A stretch of 64,000 nucleotides of DNA from Phytophthora colocasiae (taxonomy: Eukaryota; Oomycota; Peronosporomycetes; Peronosporales; Peronosporaceae): NCBI GenBank assembly GCA_018806915.1, contig JAGKQI010000093.1, positions 1,240,001 through 1,304,000 on the forward strand, read 5' to 3'. The notes under the pieces are model-generated. The model saw only the letters and a list, made by a program, of their open reading frames with translations, was not told the DNA's origin and did no database searches. Shown one piece after another: positions 54,260 to 61,102 of this stretch; position 1 is the first letter of the stretch, and each line of letters opens with the position of its first letter. Position numbers and translations under genes: made by a program.

Positions 54260-55288
54260 TTACAAAGCTACCAGGGCCGCTTCAAGTGCTTTTTTGGTCT
54301 CTTCTTTTGCAAACAGTTCCTTTACCTTCTTGAGCGTTTTTTCGCCGTTTTGAGCAGCATACTGCAAAGCATATGCCTCTGTTGTCTTAAGTGTAAGACT
54401 CGATGGAAAATACGTCTCCGGTAGCCCTTTCAACGTGTTCGCGATGTGTACAGGATCAAACTTGGAATTGATCCAATTCGTGAAAACGCGACGCTGCAAG
54501 TTAGATGCAATGTTCTCCATGCCTTGTGTTGCTTTAAATGATTGAAAGAGTACAGCCAGCTCATCGGCAGAGCTCGAGTGACTTGTTGTATCCATCATCA
54601 ACCGGAGCACACTCTTGTCAGTAAAAGCTTGTTCTCCTTTCTGAGCCCGGAATTTGACAACGTAATCGAGCCATTGCGAGAGCGAAGCCTTTTCCTTGAA
54701 GAAGAGAGCGTCATCCAGGCTCAAAATCTTGAAAATGACGGCCGGGTCTTCTCCAGCGTCCAGCCACCTCGTGTTCATCATAGTGCGAGTGGATGGAGAT
54801 CTTGAGAAGAGGAACCGGATCATCGTATTGGCGTGAGATTCCATGTCCGTCCTTGATCGAAGCGTTTGAAGAAGTGAAACGAGTTGTCCATCATCAGGCA
54901 TTATCTTCTGCAACACGGTTAACATGTCGCTGTCCGCAAATGAGAGCTCTCCGTGTTTCACTCGGTATTTTTTCACGAATCCGAGCCATTGGAGGAAGGA
55001 TTTCTCGTGGGCCAGTTTAACACCAGTCTCTGCAACTTGTACGTTCTTGATCAGCGTAGTTGGAGTCACACCAGTTTTAAGCAACGCCCAATACGCAATA
55101 TCATCCAGCACCGAGGTTCCTGAGGTTCCTCCCACTCTTTCTTCACCATTGATTTTGGTTAACAAACGTATCGTGGACGTCCGTGTCTTCCGCAAGTTTG
55201 GAGTCGAAATCATGTGTTGGCCATTGGAAGGATCAGCAGTGATCATGATGAAAAAGACACAAAGTAAAATGGTATACTGGAACAGCAT
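54260..55288 (-). CDS. Secreted RXLR-like effector with WY modules (342 aa)
   Basis: ATG at 55288. Residues 1-23 are a hydrophobic signal peptide. The RXLR position holds RLLT (41-44), a variant without the final Arg, but a canonical EER follows at 49-51. Three helical modules carry W/Y pairs (LQWLGFVKKY about 99-108, SQWLDYVVKF about 204-213) and a final ALQYAAQNGEKTLKKV like the family C-terminus. The frame is intact. It is paralogous to the 10623 gene but diverged. A core promoter lies 50-63 nt upstream. Role inferred: cytoplasmic effector delivered into the plant; target unknown. Confidence 0.88.
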   Translation of the reverse strand: MLFQYTILLCVFFIMITADPSNGQHMISTPNLRKTRTSTIRLLTKINGEERVGGTSGTSVLDDIAYWALLKTGVTPTTLIKNVQVAETGVKLAHEKSFLQWLGFVKKYRVKHGELSFADSDMLTVLQKIMPDDGQLVSLLQTLRSRTDMESHANTMIRFLFSRSPSTRTMMNTRWLDAGEDPAVIFKILSLDDALFFKEKASLSQWLDYVVKFRAQKGEQAFTDKSVLRLMMDTTSHSSSADELAVLFQSFKATQGMENIASNLQRRVFTNWINSKFDPVHIANTLKGLPETYFPSSLTLKTTEAYALQYAAQNGEKTLKKVKELFAKEETKKALEAALVAL

Positions 55289-55337
55289 GGTTTAAGACAC
55301 CAGCTTAGTTTTGTCGACGATTTGAGCTACTGTAGGC

Positions 55338-55351
55338 AAATTGCTAAGTGA
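55338..55351 (-). promoter_or_regulatory. Oomycete Inr+FPR core promoter of the 342-aa effector
   Basis: Minus strand TCACTTAGCAATTT matches 12 of 14 consensus positions and lies about 55 nt upstream of the ATG. Confidence 0.65.
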
Positions 55352-56030
55352 AATGTACTCGCTCAACGATCAGCGCTACCAGTGTTAGCTCTTTGTTTTA
55401 AAAGCCTATCACTTCCGAGTGAGATGCGCATACTAATGACCGTCAAGTTAACACTGATAGCGTGACATGCAGATGCATTTAAGATAGGGTTTAGGAGCTG
55501 TTGGTCAGGTTTTGTAGCTGTTTCCAGCGATTACGTGAAAGAAGAACATTGAAATCTGCTGTAGTCTAACAAAAGCTAGTGGACCAATACATGTAAAGAG
55601 TCTTTACAGTACTAGATCTTGGAGACACTCCAATCTGGATTCATTTTGAACTTTTTTGAACTATTGACTCACAAGTTGTGAGTACAAGTACGTGTCACGC
55701 GATCATTGCCAGCGGAAGCGATTTAGACGAGTGGGAGCGAGTATACGGAGAAAATACAGATCAGTTCCAGAGATACAGCTTTACAGACTACGTCCATCAC
55801 GCACGGTGTATGGTAATGCATGTACTGTATATGGATTGGCTGACCATGAATGGCAATGGCGAAGCCAAAGACGAATTACTACACAAAGATCGCTAATTTC
55901 CCAGCACATGTTGAGAGTATTGCATACACGCCCAGAATGAATTAAAAGTCAAATTGTAGGAACGAGAACACCAAAATCAGCGACTCCCCTTGACGAATTT
56001 CCGATTTATAATCTCTCTGGGTAGTGTAGC
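55352..56030. other. Intergenic region, no gene supported
   Basis: Holds a small palindrome (ACTCACAA g TTGTGAGT, 55667-55683) and a short open frame at 55678-55896 without recognisable motif. Nothing else seen. Confidence 0.5.
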
Positions 56031-56624
56031 TCACAAGTGGCTTGCTGCCCAGTAAACATTAAACTCGTAATAAACTAAGTCATCCAGGCTGCTTGCTCCA
56101 CTTTCTCCAATGTTGAGCATTCTCGCGACGTCACTCGGGTGCATTCCATCATCTATCCAACGATTAAATTGAGAAATCTGGACTTTGGCTGCAAGTGTTT
56201 TGAGCCCGCCTGACTTTCCCTTCAGTCGTTCCATCATCTTCGCTAGTGCTGCTTCAGGCATCACTTCACGCAATTGGTAGTACACATGCTGGGAAGAGTA
56301 GCTGCCGTGTTTCTTCTGATACGCCTTGGAATAGCGCAGCCATTCCAAAACCTTTGGATTATCCAGTTCAGTCACCGTTTTACCCGCGAGTTTGAGCGAT
56401 TGGAACACCTTGTCCGGGTAATCCTGCGTGAATATCTTGCCAAACCCCCTTTCCTCATTGTCAGTAGTCTTACGACTATCGGCCGAGTAGAATCTTAGGA
56501 ATCTCTGGGATGGAACTACCGCTTTTCCGTGAGTTATCGGGATTTCATCGCTGATAACTGTGGCATCGACATTAAATGCGAGAAGAATCGTAGCCAACAG
56601 CAGTAGGAAGGAATGCAGATTCAT
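56031..56624 (-). CDS. Secreted RXLR-EER effector, single WY module (197 aa)
   Basis: ATG at 56624. Residues 1-22 are a signal peptide ending near VDAT. RFLR at 41-44 and EER at 57-59 are fully canonical. The mature part has one WY-like module (LEWLRYSKAYQKKHG about 93-107) and a second partial unit (QFNRWIDDGMHPSDVARML). The protein stops at YYEFNVYWAASHL, about 30 residues before where paralogues end (their EKTLKKV helix is missing), so it may be naturally shortened. It probably acts in host cells; target unknown. Confidence 0.9.
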   Translation of the reverse strand: MNLHSFLLLLATILLAFNVDATVISDEIPITHGKAVVPSQRFLRFYSADSRKTTDNEERGFGKIFTQDYPDKVFQSLKLAGKTVTELDNPKVLEWLRYSKAYQKKHGSYSSQHVYYQLREVMPEAALAKMMERLKGKSGGLKTLAAKVQISQFNRWIDDGMHPSDVARMLNIGESGASSLDDLVYYEFNVYWAASHL

Positions 56625-56666
56625 CTTTTGTGGCTAGAGTTTTGGTGGTCTTGATCTCTTGGAAGC

Positions 56667-56680
56667 GAAATCGGAAGTGA
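56667..56680 (-). promoter_or_regulatory. Oomycete Inr+FPR core promoter of the 197-aa effector
   Basis: Minus strand TCACTTCCGATTTC matches 11 of 14 consensus positions, 43-56 nt upstream of the ATG. Confidence 0.6.
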
Positions 56681-57059
56681 TAATTGTTGGACGACAACTT
56701 CTTGAGAAGAGCCTTACGATTCATGTACTGCGTTTTATACATCTGAAGTTTTTTATCATCAGATGTGGAGAATCCTGGCTAAATCTATTCCCTGCTAGTG
56801 TTGACTCATCGAATGCAGCTGTATTCGTACATGATACTACCTTTCACGGGTAAAGCGGGTTGAAATCTTGGCGCCACCATAACGCAAAGAATGTCGACTG
56901 GACATGTGTTTCAGAAGATATTACGCGAAATATGATGACTGGTACTGCAACGATCCTTTTGGTCTCGCTTGATTGAGAACCCAACATTCGTTTTCTTTAC
57001 TACTCCGAACGTATGTTTGAACATGTATCCTAAAACTCCTACAGTAGGAGTCGTTGCAA
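56681..57059. other. Intergenic region; hairpin after transporter stop
   Basis: No gene seen. ACTCCTAC a GTAGGAGT at 57035-57051 forms an 8-bp hairpin 9 nt beyond the transporter stop codon and may mark its 3' end. Confidence 0.4.
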
Positions 57060-60000
57060 TTACCTTTTCTGGTGGCTCACGAAGCGAAGAGCAAGCAGTG
57101 ACACAACACGTAGACAAGCAATCCACAACACCACAACGGCAAAGTTGGACCAGATCTCGTTGTGCTTGGCTGAGAAGACATCTTCCAAGTATTCAGAGAC
57201 TGTGATGCCGTTTGTCAGTGTCGGGGGAGCTCCACTCATTTGTTTACAGCCAAGTTGAGTACCATCTCCATCACTTGGACAGTCTCCAAATACGATAGAA
57301 ATTAGACTCGCATAAGTGTACTTGTTCGGAGTCAAATGGTACAGCCACCGATAACCCTGAGGAATTGAAGCAACCGGAGGGTTAAATCCAGTGAAAGTGA
57401 CCCAAATGTAGTTCACAAGAATCACGAAAACTGAAGCCACTTCCAAGTTGGGGGCCACATACGCCAAACACTGTCCAATGTAAGCTTGGAGAAGTACGAG
57501 AGCAGTTATATTCACCCAGTACGCCAAGAACTGCACGCCACCAGTGAACCCCACCATGGGGTAATAGATGACCATGAACAGGAGTGTCTCCACGAAACAG
57601 TATGGGATCTCCGCCAGTGTGGCTCCAACAAAGTACCAAAGCGCATTGTACGTCTGGGCGGAACGTTCACGGTAATACGAGGCTCGTTCCTGGATGGAAA
57701 TGGGTACGACACTGCTGAAAACAATGAACGCCATGTACGACTGCGTCATGAACACCATACCTAGTCCCGAATTAACCCCTTGGTATGTCGAATACTCTGC
57801 TCCCACGTAAGCGACGGCAAAGACAAGCCCCAACATGATCGATATGAGAAAACGGGTCAAATTGTAGGAAGCTGTTCTCCAATACATGTCAAAGAAGCGT
57901 TTGATCAAGAACTTGGCTTGAATCAAGTTTCCCGCAGCTCGTTTCTTGGCAAAAAGTATCTCAGGCGTAGATGGTGACGGACGGGAAATCCCTTCTCGAT
58001 CCAAGTTTGTTTCAAGTTGTTGAGCGTGATCGCTCGACTTGAACATGGATACGAAATCAGCTTTTACGTTACTGTTGCCTACGCCGGCACCAATGACTTC
58101 CAGCATCCACGTGGCTGGATTGTATCCATCTTCCAGCTTAGCTACACCGCCAATACCCTCGAAGTACTGGACCATATTCGACGCGTTCTCACCCAGATCT
58201 CCAAAGAAAACCATCTCACCCCCGCGTTTCAGCAACAAAAGACTATCGAAAACACTGAACACTACTGCTGACGGCTGATGAATCGTACACACAATGGTTC
58301 GACCAGTATCAGCCACTTTGCGAACTCCATCCATAATGAGCTTAGCAGAGCGTGCATCCAATCCGCTGGTAGGTTCATCCAAGAACAAGACACTGGGCTG
58401 CGCAGCAAGCTCAACGCCGATTGTCAGGCGCTTCATCTGCTCGGTAGAACTTCCTCGGATAATCTGGTCGGCGATCGGATTTAATCCCAATAGATCCAAA
58501 CATTCGTTCACTGAGTCATACTTCTGGCTGTCGGGAACATCGGCGTCTTGACGTAGAAAAGCACTGAACGTCAGAGCTTCACGGAATGTTGAGGTCTCGG
58601 AGTGAATGTCCATCTGCTCACAATAAGCCGTGGCTCGGCGGATGGCTAGTTCAGTAGCTGGATGCCCATTGAGTAAGATTTCTCCGCGGATTTGGCCACC
58701 CGTTTTCCGTCCAGCGATGACATCCATAAGAGTAGTCTTACCAGCACCCGAAGACCCCATTAACGCCGTTATAGTACCTGGTAACGCGAATCCACTGACG
58801 TTTTTCAGTAGATCAATAGTAGCCTTGGGGTAGGTAGGATCAGGGACAGAGTACCATAAATCTCTGAACGCGAGCGTCACTGGGATGAAGTGTCTTTCTG
58901 AGCGTGTGACCGGCACCTCAACGTGATCTGAGACCTTAGGCGTAGACACTAGGGTATAGTTGTTAATGTCCTTGCTTTGATCTTCTCCAATACCAAGAGA
59001 AATGGTCTCGGGGGGCTCATATCGCCAATATTCCAGAACCAGACATGAAAGCACCATGAAGAAGAAATATGCAGCGGCTAAGTAGACGAGACCATACCAC
59101 AACCAGTACTTCTCAGTCGGTACGCCGTACACACTAAGCATGTATTCGCCCATTTGCATCCCGTACTGAGCACAATAATCCAGTCCATTGTAAACACACG
59201 TGTTGAACCGCGAGTTCCGGTATTGTGCCACTGCAACAGCATGAATCCCCCACGCGTGTGGACTGATCCAGTAAACCCACGACAGATAGTCAGGAATCAT
59301 GCCTTTGGTGGTCAAAAAGCCCGAAAAAGTGGCGAAGAACAGCAGTGAAAGTACGATCGGGTTGGCGACGTTAATGTTGGGACACACCGTAGCAACGAAG
59401 AAGAACCAGGCCGCGTAAGCCATATTCGCGAGGAACAGCACCACTTGGTACAGGATATAACTCTCGGCAGTAGCCACAAAGCCGCACATCCAGTACGCAA
59501 TGGATCCGAACAGTAGAGTTTCCGCTAGAATCACTGGGATCTGCTTGACGGAGCTAGCAATCACGTAGGACGAAGTGCGGTAAAAGTTGGCACCTCGTTG
59601 TTTGTAGATCACATCACGTGTTGCTAAAATCGAAGGGATCATGGATGACTTGGCCACGCATAAAGTGTCCACTGTAGCAAATGCGACACCCATGACTACC
59701 TGGGAATTCACTTCGTCGAACTGGTAAAACGCAGTACCGTAGAGCAATCCAAGGACTAAAGCCATGAACATTCGGCTCTTGATAGCTGCTGAATCCTGGA
59801 AGAGAACCCTCAGCTCGCGATTGATGACTGTACCAGTACTTGAAAGGAAATGTTGGTGGAATTCAGGCGTATGCTCGATGTAACTCTTGTCTTTGATCCG
59901 TTCTGGTGCCAATGGAGCCTGTAGTTCTTGTAGCATTCGTTTATGAGTGTCAGATTTTTCAAACTCGGCTGCGAACTGACTGGCAAACCGCGGTGCGGGG

Positions 60001-60908
60001 CCAGTTTCGTACTGACGCTGTTTAGCCGTACCAAGATCCATCAGGAAATCAGCGACATCACGGGACGGAGGGCATTTAAACCCCATGTCTTCGAAATAAG
60101 CCTTAGCCTCGGAACGAGGGCCATGATACATCACGTAGCCATCGTTAAGCAGAAATACATCGTCAAACAGTTCGAAGACTTCGGGTGACGGTTGTAGTAG
60201 AGAGATCACCACTGTTTTGTTGTACATTTTGGCCACATTACGCTGCGTTGAAATGATGTCGAATGTCGTGGCGCTGTCCAACCCCGTGCTGATCTCGTCC
60301 ATAAGCAACACCAAGTTGTTTCCAAACAGCATTTCCCCCATCGTTACACGCTTTCGTTCACCACCAGAGACTCCACGCAGCATAGCGTCACCAACAACAG
60401 TATTCTGGCACTTTTCAAGACCAAGTTGACGAATGACGGTGTCCGGACGAGTCTCAGAACTGCTGCTACCATTGCAAGCGTTTGCGAACTCTAGTGTTTC
60501 TTTGACAGAAAGTGTAGGCAGGTGCTTGTCATTCTGAGGAACGTACGCTACAAGTTGTGGTAGTCGATTCTCCAGTGTCTCAAGGGAAAGATCATTGAAA
60601 GTCACGTCGCCCTCAACAGAGACGTTCCTTCCAGTAGGAAACCTCCCGCTTAACAGCTTCATCAGCGACGACTTGCCAGAACCAGGTTGGCCCAGGATCA
60701 ACGTCATTGTACCAGGTTTAAACACGCCACTGACATTGCGCAGGATGTTCTTCTGGACGACGTGGCGTTTAGCGCCCAACTGCCGCGCGCTCTGCTTGAT
60801 CACGTTGAAAATCGTCGGTAGCTCCAGCTGGACTTGATCCTCATCTTTCACCACGAGGTTGGCTGAAAGAGACACGTTCTCGAAATGAACTTCCACTTGA
60901 GGCTCCAT
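57060..60908 (-). CDS. PDR-type ABCG transporter, full size (1282 aa)
   Basis: Start chosen at ATG 60908. An upstream in-frame ATG at 61013 is rejected because a strong core promoter (60939-60952) lies between them. Order is NBD-TMD-NBD-TMD as in pleiotropic drug resistance pumps. First Walker A GQPGSGKSS is near residue 73, signature VSGGERKRVTMGE and Walker B LLMDE near 200. Second Walker A GSSGAGKTT is near 717, with EQMKRLTIGVELA and LFLDEPTSGLD near 840. Hydrophobic membrane segments follow each NBD. Length is usual for oomycete PDR proteins. Likely in the plasma membrane, exporting drugs, plant defence compounds or lipids; substrate unknown. The frame is intact. Confidence 0.93.
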   Translation of the reverse strand: MEPQVEVHFENVSLSANLVVKDEDQVQLELPTIFNVIKQSARQLGAKRHVVQKNILRNVSGVFKPGTMTLILGQPGSGKSSLMKLLSGRFPTGRNVSVEGDVTFNDLSLETLENRLPQLVAYVPQNDKHLPTLSVKETLEFANACNGSSSSETRPDTVIRQLGLEKCQNTVVGDAMLRGVSGGERKRVTMGEMLFGNNLVLLMDEISTGLDSATTFDIISTQRNVAKMYNKTVVISLLQPSPEVFELFDDVFLLNDGYVMYHGPRSEAKAYFEDMGFKCPPSRDVADFLMDLGTAKQRQYETGPAPRFASQFAAEFEKSDTHKRMLQELQAPLAPERIKDKSYIEHTPEFHQHFLSSTGTVINRELRVLFQDSAAIKSRMFMALVLGLLYGTAFYQFDEVNSQVVMGVAFATVDTLCVAKSSMIPSILATRDVIYKQRGANFYRTSSYVIASSVKQIPVILAETLLFGSIAYWMCGFVATAESYILYQVVLFLANMAYAAWFFFVATVCPNINVANPIVLSLLFFATFSGFLTTKGMIPDYLSWVYWISPHAWGIHAVAVAQYRNSRFNTCVYNGLDYCAQYGMQMGEYMLSVYGVPTEKYWLWYGLVYLAAAYFFFMVLSCLVLEYWRYEPPETISLGIGEDQSKDINNYTLVSTPKVSDHVEVPVTRSERHFIPVTLAFRDLWYSVPDPTYPKATIDLLKNVSGFALPGTITALMGSSGAGKTTLMDVIAGRKTGGQIRGEILLNGHPATELAIRRATAYCEQMDIHSETSTFREALTFSAFLRQDADVPDSQKYDSVNECLDLLGLNPIADQIIRGSSTEQMKRLTIGVELAAQPSVLFLDEPTSGLDARSAKLIMDGVRKVADTGRTIVCTIHQPSAVVFSVFDSLLLLKRGGEMVFFGDLGENASNMVQYFEGIGGVAKLEDGYNPATWMLEVIGAGVGNSNVKADFVSMFKSSDHAQQLETNLDREGISRPSPSTPEILFAKKRAAGNLIQAKFLIKRFFDMYWRTASYNLTRFLISIMLGLVFAVAYVGAEYSTYQGVNSGLGMVFMTQSYMAFIVFSSVVPISIQERASYYRERSAQTYNALWYFVGATLAEIPYCFVETLLFMVIYYPMVGFTGGVQFLAYWVNITALVLLQAYIGQCLAYVAPNLEVASVFVILVNYIWVTFTGFNPPVASIPQGYRWLYHLTPNKYTYASLISIVFGDCPSDGDGTQLGCKQMSGAPPTLTNGITVSEYLEDVFSAKHNEIWSNFAVVVLWIACLRVVSLLALRFVSHQKR

Positions 60909-60938
60909 ATTCAGTGTTAGATACGATCTGTAGCGAGC

Positions 60939-60952
60939 AAATTTCGAAATGA
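60939..60952 (-). promoter_or_regulatory. Oomycete Inr+FPR core promoter of the PDR transporter
   Basis: Minus strand TCATTTCGAAATTT matches 13 of 14 positions of the consensus. It is 44 nt upstream of ATG 60908, so the longer ORF would not be transcribed. Confidence 0.75.
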
Positions 60953-60979
60953 CGAAGAGTTCAAGCTGTCGACTCGACA

Positions 60980-61040
60980 CCACCATAATCTCAATGATTG
61001 TGAAGATCCCCATCCATCGTCATCTCGATGATTATGGTGG
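60980..61040. repeat. Inverted repeat upstream of the PDR promoter
   Basis: CCACCATAATC at 60980-60990 and its complement at 61030-61040, separated by 39 nt, directly upstream of the core promoter in the short gap after the neighbouring gene. A possible binding site for a regulator; function unknown. Confidence 0.45.
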
Positions 61041-61102
61041 ACAGTATATTATGTGTACCACACCACCACAACTTCAACTCTAAGGGTTAAATCTCTCACC
61101 AT

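Noticed and set aside
55678..55896. Small gene with segment DEWERVYGENTDQFQRY
   Set aside because: 72 residues, no recognisable motif or signal peptide, overlapping frames equally open.
60909..61013. Upstream in-frame ATG extending the PDR transporter by 35 residues
   Set aside because: A 13/14 core-promoter match lies inside the extension, and the extra residues are not like PDR N-termini.
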